Origin: Ochromonas danica
Taxonomy: Eukaryota; Sar; Chrysophyceae; Chromulinales; Chromulinaceae
NCBI GenBank assembly: GCA_015146655.1
Contig: VKHL01000089.1
Span: 54,833 to 118,832 of the forward strand
Length of the DNA stretch: 64,000 nucleotides
Direction of reading: 5' to 3'
In this document: positions 24,890 to 36,437 of the stretch, piece by piece
Position numbering within the stretch: the stretch's first letter is position 1
How the letters are laid out: every line of letters begins with the position of its first letter
Translations under genes and position numbers: made by a program
Notes under the pieces: generated by a model
The model's input: only the letters and a program-made list of their open reading frames with translations
Told to the model about the DNA's origin: nothing
The model's database searches: none

Positions 24890-25784
24890 ATGAGATTGAA
24901 TGTGATGATGACAATGTGGTGCATTTCCTGGATATTGATAATTACCTGCTTGGCAAGAAATGTAGCCTATTCATATCGCTTTCCTTTACCTTTTACACAA
25001 GGAATCAAGGATGGAAGACTAGAAATAGCAATGAGAACCAGTCCAAGCCTTCTTGCCCATCTATCCACACCATCTACTACTATCACCACTTTGCAAGACC
25101 TTGAGAACCATGCTATTCATGCTTGCAATATCACTCTCAGACCAACTGTGACAGGCCCCTTCCTCAGACTGGAGGCCTATGCCCCCGGCTATGCTGGCTT
25201 CTCACCTGTGTTAGTGGGCTACCTCACTGCCTTCCTGCGACCAGGCAGTCTCCTCCACTTAGGTGAGTTACCTTAGACCCTCTCATCCCTCTTCCTCTCT
25301 CACGATTCTCTCTCAGATACCATCCAAGTGAAGAATCGTCGACAGGTGAAGCACTTCCATCGTGCTGGCTGGACTGTGGATGGTCCAGGTATTTCCTTCC
25401 TCATGGGTGCATGGGCTACCCTCTGGGCATATGAAAAGGGATGTAAGACAGCTCAACTCTTAGCTGTTTATGACTCTGAGCATATGCATCGAGTGCTCTG
25501 TCGCTTGTACGAAAGGTAGGCGTCCCCTATGGAGTCATTCACTCCGCTGATCGCTGATCGCTGATCGCTGATCGAACACTGATATGATGATGTATTTGAC
25601 TAGCTTCGGATTCACTACAATTCGTGAAGTTGGGGATGATTGGACTAGTATAGCAGATCGCCTTGTCTGGGGTGCAAGAGGTACCTTAATGGAAGCTGAT
25701 CTTGCAACATGTTTGTCTCTGCTCAAGTCCATCCCCAAACATGAGGATGTCGCCAAATCCACTGAATCAAATAGATCAGATTAG
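24890..25784 (+). CDS. GNAT-like protein with N-terminal signal sequence
   Basis: Not firmly recognised. Three exons, 24890-25262, 25317-25515 and 25604-25784, splice in frame to 250 residues. The N-terminus has a hydrophobic segment (MWCISWILIITCLA) followed by AYSYRFPLPF, which resembles a signal peptide plus plastid transit start with an aromatic residue near the cleavage site. The second half has a GNAT-type layout: DGPGISFLMGAWATLWAYEKGCKTAQLLAV, then LYESFGFTTIREVG, like the acetyl-CoA loop and the YxxxGF strand of acetyltransferases. The Q/R-x-x-G-x-G/A loop is degenerate (VDGPGI), so activity is uncertain. Intron 2 contains TGATCGC tandem repeats. It may act in the plastid; that is inference. 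Confidence 0.5.
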
Positions 25785-25867
25785 TATGAGAAAGACAAGA
25801 TGTATATACTGTGTATGAATAAGCATAAGCAGCTACCCTTCCCTGCTAGGTTAAGCGAGTTGTATTG

Positions 25868-27308
25868 TTATGTGAAGCAGCAGGCGTTGGGTGGCGTGCT
25901 CTGCGCTATGCACAGCAGCAGTTCATCCAAAGACATTCTCAACACCTTGACTGACAAAGCAATCTTACCAACGCTATTGCTATTTCTTTCGACCATGTCA
26001 TGTCTTCCACTTGGCAGTGGAACACAATCATGCCAGGCGGATGTCTTGTATGATGGATGAGCTTCCTGCAATGGTCCAACAGCCACAGTAGCAACATGGC
26101 GATCATCCAGAAACAAGGTATGGAACCTAGATAATACCACACTCAACTTAGTCCATAAGAAGGAAGCGTAGCCAACAAGAGATTGCTGTCTCTTACTTCC
26201 AATCCCATCGATCTTCTCCTGCAATCTTCACTTTCGCATTTCCTCCTTGTGAACCAATTTCCACAGAAAACTCCACCTGTATACATTCAATACCATATAA
26301 GAACGATCACAAGCATCATCAACAATAGCAAAGATTACCTGCTGTAGATCATATCCCAAGCCCAGGCCGATTGCTTTGACAAATGCTTCTTTGAGACTCC
26401 AATAGATGAAAAACAGTCGATACTGCTCTTGTTCAGAGGACAGCCTACACAGACATATAGATGGATAGGTCAGCAGTAGGACAAAGAGGCACTCTAACTG
26501 GGTTATCTTACCCAAGCAATGTCTCTTGTTCTCTCTTCGTCAGCTGGTCAGTGAACATTTCCAAGTATTCTGAGAAAGGTATAGGACTAGCAGGTCGAGT
26601 GGTGATGTCCACTATATCCAATCCAATCTACTTCATCAACCACAATTCATTAATAAGAACAAAGATGAAGGAGAAGGAAGGCACGGGATCTGACCAGGTA
26701 GTGACCGTGTCCTACAATTCCCACATAGTCTCCATGATGAGACAGATTGAAGTTCCAGAAGGAATAGTTGGAAGATGAAGAAGGAAGGACAAGGTAAGGC
26801 TTATTCTATCAATCACAGTGATAATCACAGCAAAGGGTTAGAGGGAGGGGGTGAGGTTGCACAGGTATCTATTACAATGACGAAAACATGGAACACAAAC
26901 AGAGGAACACAGAGATAGAGAGATAGACTGAGCAAGTGGAATCAACGCGTCCAAACGTACATGTAAGGTATATAGAGTAGGATGGTGAGGAAGGGATAGG
27001 AGAGAAGAGAAGAGCACTCAATCAACTAGTCTAGCACTCACCTCAGCTGAGCGTTGGATGGAAAACTGTGTGATTTCTAACTCTCTACGAATAAGAGCAC
27101 GAATGAGTATCTTTCCTAGAATAGATCGTTTCCTATCTTCCAGAAAGACATATTTGTTGATATCACGTTGTTCCTCGACAGAGAAGGAAGGCAATAGAGA
27201 AGACATCTTCCTCTCATCCAATCCTTCATCATGAATGTCTGCTAGAAGAAGAGTGAGATTGAGATCCACTCCTTCAGATGGCTCACTACTATTACTACTA
27301 CTAGTCAT
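25868..27308 (-). CDS. 4'-phosphopantetheinyl transferase (Sfp/AASDHPPT type)
   Basis: Transfers the phosphopantetheine arm of CoA to a serine on acyl or peptidyl carrier proteins. Six exons, 27308-27042, 26805-26695, 26627-26512, 26444-26339, 26276-26197 and 26126-25868, splice to 312 residues. Motifs in order: GKILIRALI near residue 66, NKPYL, FNLSHHGDYVGIVG, the magnesium motif IGLDIVDI, and WSLKEAFVKAIGLGLGYDL with the catalytic Glu and Lys. The order and spacing match the long eukaryotic/Sfp type, not the short AcpS type. The C-terminal 60 residues extend beyond the family core. One donor (after residue 126, gtcaga) is weak. The gene converges with the GNAT-like gene, 83 bp between stops. 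A cytosolic location is assumed because no signal peptide is seen. Confidence 0.88.
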
Positions 27309-27654
27309 CTCACTTCTTTATACACAACAGAGGAACAGGATCATCCAGCAGCTGACACTCTCAATGTTGTTCAGATGATTTTTATTGATTTCCACATCTG
27401 CTGACTTGTTGGATGTTGAGAGTTAAAACTCGTTATTTAGGAGTTTTCCACAGTTTTGCTGTCACTTTTTATCACTGCGGTCTACTGTCCTTCATAGGTG
27501 AACCGATTGCCATAACTCTATGCCAGACAACAGCATACATAATACAGTACTGTCCTGTAGACTGTAGATTACAGAACTACATCGGCTATATGCTATCAAT
27601 CTAATGCTAGAAACAAATTGTATATAATGAGTAAAGTGTACACACTAACAGAAA
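27309..27654. other. 346-bp intergenic stretch
   Basis: Holds the 5' flank of the phosphopantetheinyl transferase and the 3' flank of the next gene, both on the minus strand. I see no further feature. Confidence 0.5.
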
Positions 27655-29073
27655 TCATTGAGGATGTTTAGAAAGAAAAGCACCAACTTCAAGTCGGAGA
27701 TAATCAAACAAATCCATCGTATCCCCCATGCCTAAACCTAACTTCTCTTGGAGTACATTCACTTGTGTCGTCGCTGCTGAGGCTGCAGATGTTGTAAAAG
27801 AGGGTGTGATCAGCGAAGAAAGTAAAATCTCACCGATCGGTCTTAACAATCTCATTGCCGGTCTGGTCAGCTTAAACTGCTTGGAGATGATCCTCTTTCC
27901 CTCAGCACTCACATCGGCAGCATCTAACAGTTCTTCAATGCTGGAGATGCTCCTGTGTTCTTCTAGGAAATCCGCCAGATTATCACGATTCTTATCGTCT
28001 ACTAGCACATGTGCTAGTGATAACCCGTTCAGTGCATAACGTGCGCGTTTGTTAGATGGGGGTTCCGTCTTCACATCCGATTTGTCACATGCGACCTCTT
28101 GAGTCATCGAATCTGCTTGTTCCAGCTGTTCTTTAGGATGATTATGTTGCTTAGGGGATTTGACCTTGTGATGTTCAATCAGAGAGTTAGAGTTAGCTGC
28201 ACTTGTAGCTCTCTCTGTCAGCGCTTCTTTGTTTCGCACATCTCCTTGCGAGATTTCTGTCCTTTTTCTCTTATTCTCAACGTTATTAACGTGCTCTACA
28301 TTCTGAGTGGTGGACTGTAGTAAGTCATTGGCTGGTAATGCATCTGCTTCAGATGATCCTGCCTCTCTTCTTTCATCCTCGACATAACATTGCTCTAGTG
28401 ATGAAGAAGACTGAGTAGCCATCTCTGTTGGATTGATAACAGCTTGGGAAGCAGTAGACACAGGCTGTGATAATGTAGTACTACATGCTATCTTGGAACT
28501 CTTCCTCGGCTTTTTCTTCATTTTCACCTCAACAGAAGAAAGACCACGTGCTATTTTCATAAACTCAGGTAATATATCGTCTTTTTCTTCATCAGGAGGA
28601 AGAGCTTCAAGGATTTTACTTAATTGTGCTTTATAAGCCACTTTAAGTCTATGCATAGAGAAAGGTTGGAAAGGTTGCCATCTTGGATCCTCTAATAGGT
28701 TATTGTATACTTGATTCCAATTGATAACAGCTGTATCATCTTGAAAAGTAAGAGATTCCAGACAAGTATTAAAAAGGGATAGCTTGAGTAAATTACTGTC
28801 AGAGAAGGTCAAACGATCAAATCGGAAATTCGTTCTTTTCTTGTCATCTGCTGTTTGTCCATTTTCTTCGTCAGATGGATCTGGATCATCTTCATCTTGT
28901 TGTTGTTTATTTCTATCATGCGTGGACGTCCTTGGCGTACCATTAGTAGAAGTAACCAGTAAAGCAGCCACACGAAATCTTTCTGAGTTATTCTGAGAGG
29001 GATGAGAACTAATTGATTTTACAGAGGAATCACCCATGGAGGTAATATCTCTCTGTTGTGTTGGTTCGGACAT
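27655..29073 (-). CDS. unidentified acidic/low-complexity protein
   Basis: Not recognised. A single exon encodes 472 residues. The N-terminal 75 residues are Ser/Asp/Gln-rich. A folded segment follows at about 85-160 with regularly spaced aromatics (FDRLTFSDSN, INWNQVYNNLLEDPRW, FSMHRLKVAYKAQL), which looks like a helical SANT/Myb-like module. The middle is Ser/Thr/Lys-rich with KKKPRKSSK and ENKRKRTE, which could serve as nuclear localisation signals. A predicted helical C-terminus begins near 340 (LNGLSLAHVLVDDKNRDNLADFL). A nuclear, perhaps chromatin-linked role next to CENP-C is only a guess. The ATG at 29073 is the first in frame. Confidence 0.6.
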   Translation of the reverse strand: MSEPTQQRDITSMGDSSVKSISSHPSQNNSERFRVAALLVTSTNGTPRTSTHDRNKQQQDEDDPDPSDEENGQTADDKKRTNFRFDRLTFSDSNLLKLSLFNTCLESLTFQDDTAVINWNQVYNNLLEDPRWQPFQPFSMHRLKVAYKAQLSKILEALPPDEEKDDILPEFMKIARGLSSVEVKMKKKPRKSSKIACSTTLSQPVSTASQAVINPTEMATQSSSSLEQCYVEDERREAGSSEADALPANDLLQSTTQNVEHVNNVENKRKRTEISQGDVRNKEALTERATSAANSNSLIEHHKVKSPKQHNHPKEQLEQADSMTQEVACDKSDVKTEPPSNKRARYALNGLSLAHVLVDDKNRDNLADFLEEHRSISSIEELLDAADVSAEGKRIISKQFKLTRPAMRLLRPIGEILLSSLITPSFTTSAASAATTQVNVLQEKLGLGMGDTMDLFDYLRLEVGAFLSKHPQ

Positions 29074-29278
29074 TTTCTTTGGATATGATGTCCAATGTCA
29101 GCAATCTGGCAATATCATCGAGTGTTGTGTTGCGATCATCTGCTTGATCCTAAACTGTCACATGGCATAAACTGATTGTCGATTTTCCTAACAGGCAACA
29201 ATAACTTATAAATACTAAAACATGACTTTTCAGCAGTCTCCCACAAAAAAACAGACCGTCATTATTAACTTTAGCTTA

Positions 29279-32107
29279 TTAATGCGATGCAACAACAGTG
29301 GCACCTGACACAGATGACCCAACTTCTTCATTAGGCTCCTCAATAGGTTGTACAACAACAAAGAAAAGTTGCGCAGCAAGAGCAACTGAGTGATTCTGAA
29401 GGCGATACATATTTCCGGGGGGAACATAAAAGCTGTCACCTGGTGATAAAAGAACACGTTGAGCTAATTGGTCGTCCCAGTCCTCTGTAGAAGGATCTGC
29501 CAAACCAAACTCTAATGCTTTTTCTTGGCCTGAAGAGACAAAGAAGATCTGCGCATATTTACCAACTAGTTCAGCATCTTTGACTCCTTGTGGAGGGAGA
29601 TCAAGATAACCTGCAATCCATCCTGAAATCTCTCGTTTGATTTCAGGAATAACAAAAGTATGTCCAGCTAAGCCAGATTTACTATCACCAGGAACAAGTG
29701 GACGTAGTGGAGGCATAGCAGACCGCAGATTGACAACTCGTTGCTCAGTGGGTTGCTCTTTGTAGATGTCCCATGTCTGCAAAACCTTTTCTTTGGTACC
29801 ATCGATATAGCGAACTTTTGCAGGTAACTTCACTGGAGGAAGACTTTTTGCCTTCTTATTATCTCCTTCCCATTCTGCGTCTTCATCATCTGATTCATAT
29901 AGCTTCTTCTCCACTTTAGTTGGACGAGCTCTTTTCTTGTTGGCTTTACTATTTGCCATTCTCCTAGGCTTCTTTGGAGTAGGCTCAGCCTCGTATAAAC
30001 CAACAAGAGTCCCATCCTCATATTTGGGTCGTTCATTCTTCCAGAAATTAAATCTACGTCCTTTGGTCGCTCTTTTGGATATTCTTGTTGCACCTTCTTC
30101 ATTTTCAGATTCATCTTCATCACTTTCCACAGAATCATCAAGAGCCATGGAATCTTGTAATAGTTGCTCCACTTCTCTATTTCGCTTTGACATCTTCTGT
30201 TTTTTTGTTAATGCTTTTGTCTGTTCTAGCAGTTTCTTACCAGCATATTTCTTGTTAGCACTACTAATAGTCTCGAGGTAAGACTCGTCAATGAATGACT
30301 TTGAAACTTCTCCCTCAGTTACTCCTTCTTCATCATCGTCATCCAACTGTTGCTTGGTTCCTTTTCCTTTACGACCTTTTGTTGGAGAGGGTGTAGACTC
30401 ATCAACATCCTCATCAGAAGGCTGCGCTGCTTCTGCTTCTTCTTCGCTGTCGAGATGGAAGGAAGCATCAGAAACTCGATGGCCGCGAATAAAGTCATTT
30501 GATCCAGGAGTAGGCAAAACTAAAGAAGCTCGCCTGCTTTGAGGAGTTCTAACAGCAGAGACTTCGGGTGTACGGCGAAGAGTACTATGTTTGGCACTAC
30601 TGACTGGGGTAGTGCCTGGAACAGTGCCAGGAGTTGTTCGCACAGAAGTTTCAGGAGTGGTGGCTGCAACTGTCGAAGCAGAGTTAATGGAAGAACGTCT
30701 GCTAGATTGCATGGATGATGGATCATGTACACTTGGAGAGAGATTCGATTCCTCATGCTCTTCCATTTCTTCCGCCAGTTCTGGCGACTGTTCATTACTA
30801 AAGACATCATCCATTCCAGGCGTCATTCCTGCACCTTGTTCTTCATCTTGACCATTCTCCTCTCCAACAATAGGTGAGAGATCCATACCAGCTCCAAAGC
30901 TCACTCTTCGACCTGACATAGTGGAGGGTCTGCCAGGTTTCTTGATACTGCTCAATAAGGGAGTCTCCAACTGTTTCATTGTAGCATCTGCTTCATCATC
31001 TTCTATTTGACCTCCTCCTTCCTCGCCCTCTTGTTGTTGCACCTCCACTACTTCTGTCTTGTGTTGGACAGTGAGCAGTGGACTCATTAAAGACGAGTTA
31101 TCAGTCAATCGACTAATCTCAAGACCAGGAGAATGCATATTCTTATCCTGCAAACTCTTTTGACTACTATCAGTTCCGGCTATAGTAGAGATCAAAGAGC
31201 TCTTTCGACCACGAATAGACGTCTTAGTCGCCTTGGAAGCAAATGACAAATCACCCAATCCAGAGGATGCAACAGAATTGATAAACACCCCCAGACTTTC
31301 ATCAGCATGAATAGAGGAAGGGGTGGGGATCTTGAGAGTGTCTTCCTCTACAGAGCTCTCTATTGAAGCAGGTGACAAAGGAATGGTAATCTCTGCTTGA
31401 GTGGGGGAGGCAGTGGAGTTTAGGATAGAAGGACGATTGTCTTCATTCTCAGGCTCAGTGGAGGCATCATCTTCACTGTCATCCAACTCACTCTCTTCTT
31501 CCACCTCTTCTTCAATCTCCACTATGTACACAGTGACACATACATACCCCAGAGTCAGTCCACACTATCAAATGACTAAACCATATGGCAAGGCAGAGTC
31601 TTACTCACCTGAGATGTCACTAGCAGTCTCAAAGTTGAACTCTCCCTCTGACTCCGAGTCTTCACCAGGTAAAGGAATCGCCTCTGACTGACTACTTGCT
31701 TTGATACTTCTGAAAATCTTGGAGATCAAGTACTCAGAGATCGGGAACTGTAACTTCTCTAGTAGATAACCAAGAACACCATTAGCACTGCATCATCAAC
31801 AATGAAAATACCAATAATATGGAGAGCATATAGAGATCAGTACAGATGAAAGTTGGATGTGGTTGGTATAGTATGATATATGATAATGTTGGTGATGATG
31901 ATATGGGGTATAGTCAGTTGATAGTAGGGGACAAGGGGAAGTTTGCAATAGGAGGCAGAGCGTAGAGAGTAGAGAGTAGAGAGTAGAGACAAGGTAGGGA
32001 AGCAGAGAAGACATTCACTCACCGGTAGTCTTCCAGAAGACATCCATGTCATCAAATCCTTCCTCATCCTTAGGAACTCCTGATAGAAGACTTTCTAATC
32101 GATCCAT
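29279..32107 (-). CDS. centromere protein C (CENP-C/Mif2) homologue
   Basis: Kinetochore protein that binds CENP-A nucleosomes and links them to the outer kinetochore. Three exons, 32107-32023, 31758-31609 and 31521-29279, splice to 825 residues. Near residue 565 it has the CENP-C motif: RISKRATKGRRFNFWKNER, with the Arg cluster that reads the histone acidic patch and the aromatic pair that contacts the CENP-A tail. The C-terminus (from about residue 700) is a cupin: GHTFVIPEIKR, then LLSPGDSFYVPPGNMYRLQNHS, the Mif2/CENP-C dimerisation fold. The N-terminal 500 residues are acidic and Ser/Thr-rich with many S/T-P sites, and a TTPETSVRTTPGTVPGTTP-like cluster. The acceptor of exon 2 was chosen by phase; an alternative strong-looking AG 41 bp upstream puts a stop in frame. 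Confidence 0.87.
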
Positions 32108-32881
32108 TTCGACTTCTAAACTTCTTTCTTATTTATTCTCTTGTTATAGGATAGTTAATAGGTTGAGAGAATCCCTAGTATAGGATAAGAGCAATTCAGT
32201 CAGATTGAAAGCAAACCAAACCAACTCCAACGACCAAACTAGCCTTTTAGCCTGGGAATCTAGCCTACAGTCATAACGGTGCGATCTCTTCTACTAGACT
32301 ACATACATTTAAATAAAGCAAAGAGACTAGAATAGGCATTACTTTAATTACTGTTTCTCTAAGGACTAATGAGAAATAAGAGCTTTCAAGTCATCATTCT
32401 TCATCAAGTAGTCTAATCTAATCTAGTAGCTAATGTGATTAATCCATGCCGTGGATTGAGATTCATATATCATGACATATGCACCTTTATGAATAATTTA
32501 TTGGCTATTGCAGATCATTTGTCGTCGTTCAAATCCAGAGCCAAGTGAATAAGAATCAAGACACATCTATTCTTCATAGATGATGGTCTTCTCGATTTCA
32601 TTGCTAAGTAGAGTACATCTTCTTCAAATCTTACGCTAGATTTCATCATTAATTCTATATACAAGAAGGTGTCAGCGGTTTAAAGATTATCATTTTGATA
32701 TTATATATATACTGTACAATAATGAACGCAGATGGTAGGGTTAAGTTCAATCGAAATTAGACACTAACAAGCAGTCATTGGACAATTAGTAGTGGAGACT
32801 TACCAGATGGGAATATACGAGAAGTCAACCATCACAACACTTTCTCTTAAATGACTATATCTTGATGTATATGTCTTGCGG
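32108..32881. other. 774-bp intergenic region
   Basis: AT-rich region between the CENP-C start and the 3' end of the glycosyltransferase gene, both on the minus strand. It must contain the CENP-C promoter. No gene, RNA or repeat is recognised. Confidence 0.5.
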
Positions 32882-34723
32882 CTATTTATTATTGCGACTC
32901 TGTCGATTCCTCCAGTCCAACCCAAATGGACAAATGCCGAAATAATTATAATGTCGTACACACATGGCTCTGATGAACAGCTCAGCTGACTCTGAACCAC
33001 CATGACCAATGAAACCTTCACATCGTTGAAGGATTCGTATAGTACTCATTAAATGGACTCCACCTGCAGTACCCAATTTACTGCGAAAATACTGATAGTC
33101 ATGACTATGTACCCGCATGGCTGCTTCTTTGGAAGGAGTGATAACCAATACTCGCCATCCATTGAGTTGCTGTTTGGTGAGAGAGAGGGTAGCATTTCGA
33201 ACATGTTCATGATCGTCCGTAGCAATTATAATTGTACGAATTGGTAGTGCAGATCCCACTAATCTCTGTGCTTTTGCCAAAACACCCTTCACTGTCATAT
33301 CAATAAAAGGCACACCCCCACAACCAAGATCATCTCCTTCATCACCTATCTTACTGCAATAGTCACTAATATTGGTCACATGGTCAGGAATTGCTCGGTC
33401 ACCTCTTCGCATATGTACAGCAATACATCGATCATGATTAAAATCAAACTTATTCTCCATAGCAAACAAGCGGATGGCTGCATCAATCCGAGCACGATAA
33501 AATACATTTGGACGAAGGAGGAATAGATGCATATATATACTTTTAGCAGTTTGTCCTAGACGATGTCTATCTTCATGATGGAAAAGCTTGTTAGGTTGTG
33601 ATCGAAAGATTTCCGGCAACTGCTTCACATCAGGATGATTATTATACCACACCTTTTGAAGCTCATTTCGTGGATTATTTACAATAGTATCCTTAATCTT
33701 TTTGACTCCAACCCCTGATGTGCTTGCTGATGTAAACCAATCAAAAGGAAACTCACGTACACAGTCATATTTACGGCATGAAGTGACTTCAGAAGGTGTA
33801 GAACAGTTTGTGAGAGGTAGAAAAGCACAAAGCCATCGATTAGCCAAAGTACAATCTTCTGCTGAGATGAACGGTAGATCGTCTAATGGATAAGGCCTAT
33901 TTGTTGTAGATATATAAGTAGAAAGAACAGCAAAAGGATGATTGTAATGAGCATCAAAATAAGTGGTAAGAACAGATCCATATCCAGGATGTTGGAAGTT
34001 ATATTTTCCTAAAAACATAGCTGACTGTTGACAGGTTGTTTCTAATAAAGGATATTGAACTAAAGCAACATAGGTTAAATAATCTTCATAGATGGAAGGT
34101 GTACGAAATAATGTCATGGATAGAAATTTCTCTTTTTTACTTGGTTGAGATTGTATTGTTGTTGTTGTTCTAGTACTAGTGGTAGTACTAGTAGTAGTAG
34201 TAGGAAAACCTTCTTCTACAATATACCACCATGGACGAGATGTCATCCAAAAATCCATAAAATGTCCTATCGTATAGGCTATCTGACTTGAATAGGTAAT
34301 AGTAATCTTGCGAATACTACGATGATGATCATGATGATCATCCACTAGACTTAGCTTAGACATCAGAGAGTCATCTGTAAAGTCTTCCTCATCTTCTACG
34401 ATCTCTAGAGATAATTGTTGACATTGTGAAGAAGAAGGAAGAGGAGCAGGAAAACAATTTATTATTTCATTCTCATAGTCGACACATGTTATATTGTTGG
34501 CGGTGTTGTTGGTGTCATGGTTAGTATGAGAAGATGATGAAATACCATTATTACTATTACAAAAATATTCATCTTGTATCTCTTCAATATGGTCATTAAT
34601 CGTTATCCCCATTACAGTCATAAGATAACTATTATGTGTGCTGAGAAGTAGTAGAAGTGTACCAAGTAGAAGGATGAGATTGTTCTTCCCAGCAGATAGT
34701 ATTGTTATTGTTGGAGATCTCAT
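32882..34723 (-). CDS. FUT8-like (GT23-type) fucosyltransferase family protein
   Basis: Probably a Golgi type II glycosyltransferase. A single exon encodes 613 residues: a short basic N-terminus, a hydrophobic anchor at about 12-37 (NNLILLLGTLLLLLSTHN), a long lumenal stem with several N-x-S/T sites, and a C-terminal domain. That domain contains CIAVHMRRGDRAIPDH near residue 435, equivalent to the VHVRRTDK nucleotide-sugar motif of alpha-1,6-fucosyltransferases. It continues with IIIATDDHEHVRNA and ILQRCEGFIGHGGSESAELFIRAM, matching the ATDDP and DIHFLSQADFLVCTFSS regions in position. GDP-fucose as donor is inferred from this pattern. No SH3-like domain of animal FUT8 is evident. The acceptor is unknown. 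The lumenal stem has Thr and Asp/His-rich runs. Confidence 0.65.
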   Translation of the reverse strand: MRSPTITILSAGKNNLILLLGTLLLLLSTHNSYLMTVMGITINDHIEEIQDEYFCNSNNGISSSSHTNHDTNNTANNITCVDYENEIINCFPAPLPSSSQCQQLSLEIVEDEEDFTDDSLMSKLSLVDDHHDHHRSIRKITITYSSQIAYTIGHFMDFWMTSRPWWYIVEEGFPTTTTSTTTSTRTTTTIQSQPSKKEKFLSMTLFRTPSIYEDYLTYVALVQYPLLETTCQQSAMFLGKYNFQHPGYGSVLTTYFDAHYNHPFAVLSTYISTTNRPYPLDDLPFISAEDCTLANRWLCAFLPLTNCSTPSEVTSCRKYDCVREFPFDWFTSASTSGVGVKKIKDTIVNNPRNELQKVWYNNHPDVKQLPEIFRSQPNKLFHHEDRHRLGQTAKSIYMHLFLLRPNVFYRARIDAAIRLFAMENKFDFNHDRCIAVHMRRGDRAIPDHVTNISDYCSKIGDEGDDLGCGGVPFIDMTVKGVLAKAQRLVGSALPIRTIIIATDDHEHVRNATLSLTKQQLNGWRVLVITPSKEAAMRVHSHDYQYFRSKLGTAGGVHLMSTIRILQRCEGFIGHGGSESAELFIRAMCVRHYNYFGICPFGLDWRNRQSRNNK

Positions 34724-34990
34724 TTTTTTTTCTTCTTTCTACTATCAGGAATATAATATATGAATAGAGGACTACTGTAGTGCCTAATAGTAATGGAAAC
34801 TTTCAACACCCTCCAAATTAACAGTTCAAGGACTAATTCCAATGAACGACTTGCGCTGTTTTATATTTAACGTGGTACTCGGAAACTTGCGCCGTGGAAA
34901 CTTGGGATTTTGGCCTCCCAAATGTGACCGTTTCCAGAAACTTGCGATTTTTTTTCGCAAACGCAAGTCACCGACTCCCATATAGCATAA

Positions 34991-36219
34991 GTGAAATATG
35001 TCCACACAGTCTTCTTCTCTAACTTCTTCTCTCCACCCGCCAACCCAAAGAGATGGTTGAGGGATCATATCACTAAATGCCGCGATAAACTTGAGGATGA
35101 TTACAAGTTGAAACAAGAACGGCAGTTGAAACTGGACTCCGATAAGGCGCTGAGGATGGCGAAGAAGAAAAATGAAGCACGAAGACTTCAAAGGAAAATA
35201 AAGAGAAACCAAGAACAATTAGAAGAAGCGGCTGGGGGATAATGTGCTACATTTTGACGATGAGGAAGAAGATAAAGTAAGAGGTGCTGGCGCTTCAAAG
35301 AAAACCTGGGTTCGTCGTCCTNNNNNNNNNNNNNNNNNNNNNNNNNNNNNNNNNNNNNNNNNNNNNNNNNNNNNNNNNNNNNNNNNNNNNNNNNNNNNNN
35401 NNNNNNNNNNNNNNNNNNNNNNNNNNNNNNNNNNNNNNNNNNNNNNNNNNNNNNNNNNNNNNNNNNNNNNNNNNNNNNNNNNNNNNNNNNNNNNNNNNNN
35501 NNNNNNNNNNNNNNNNNNNNNNNNNNNNNNNNNNNNNNNNNNNNNNNNNNNNNNNNNNNNNNNNNNNNNNNNNNNNNNNNNNNNNNNNNNNNNNNNNNNN
35601 NNNNNNNNNNNNNNNNNNNNNNNNNNNNNNNNNNNNNNNNNNNNNNNNNNNNNNNNNNNNNNNNNNNNNNNNNNNNNNNNNNNNNNNNNNNNNNNNNNNN
35701 NNNNNNNNNNNNNNNNNNNNNNNNNNNNNNNNNNNNNNNNNNNNNNNNNNNNNNNNNNNNNNNNNNNNNNNNNNNNNNNNNNNNNNNNNNNNNNNNNNNN
35801 NNNNNNNNNNNNNNNNNNNNNNNNNNNNNNNNNNNNNNNNNNNNNNNNNNNNNNNNNNNNNNNNNNNNNNNNNNNNNNNNNNNNNNNNNNNNNNNNNNNN
35901 NNNNNNNNNNNNNNNNNNNNNNNNNNNNNNNNNNNNNNNNNNNNNNNNNNNNNNNNNNNNNNNNNNNNNNNNNNNNNNNNNNNNNNNNNNNNNNNNNNNN
36001 NNNNNNNNNNNNNNNNNNNNNNNNNNNNNNNNNNNNNNNNNNNNNNNNNNNNNNNNNNNNNNNNNNNNNNNNNCTGATGCTCAAGTTATTCGCCGCGGTG
36101 GAGCATCCAAGAAGTGTTATTCTTGCGCCAAATTTACCCCGATCACTTTTATGTTCGAGGACAATAAGCGGAAAGTGTGGAAGTGCCGCGACTGCTGGTT
36201 CGATGAACCTGAACCATAA
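34991..36219 (+). CDS. unidentified gene interrupted by an assembly gap
   Basis: Not recognised. Before the gap a basic, helical segment (RWLRDHITKCRDKLEDDYKL ... RLQRKIKRNQEQLEEAAGG) runs to a stop at 35240. The next frame continues directly as DNVLHFDDEEEDKVRGAGASKK. A one-base deletion in the GGGGG run at 35233-35237 would explain the break, so a sequencing error next to the gap is likely. After the gap the frame gives DAQVIRRGGASKKCYSCAKF ... VWKCRDCWFDEPEP with two CxxC pairs about 23 residues apart, a probable zinc ribbon, ending at 36219. The GASKK string occurs on both sides of the gap. The start is uncertain and a 5' exon may be missing. Confidence 0.5.
35322..36073. other. assembly gap (752 N)
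   Basis: A run of 752 unresolved bases. It lies inside the preceding gene; reading frames drawn across it carry no information. Confidence 1.
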
Positions 36220-36437
36220 GTAGATATGTTTTAGGTTGTTAGTTTTTAATAGATTTAGTGTTGAACTTCGCAGGTCGGAGATGTAAACAAATATGAGGCA
36301 AATCTCTCTTGTCTTCGTTTCAAAAATTCAATATTCATTTCACACAATTGCAAAGCATTGGCTATATATTAAATAATACTAGATATGTTCATAACATATT
36401 ATTATCTTTCAATTAATATTGAAGTATTACAAAAATG

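Noticed and set aside
35188-36219. Long reading frames running through the N block
   Set aside because: They are artefacts of translating unresolved bases.
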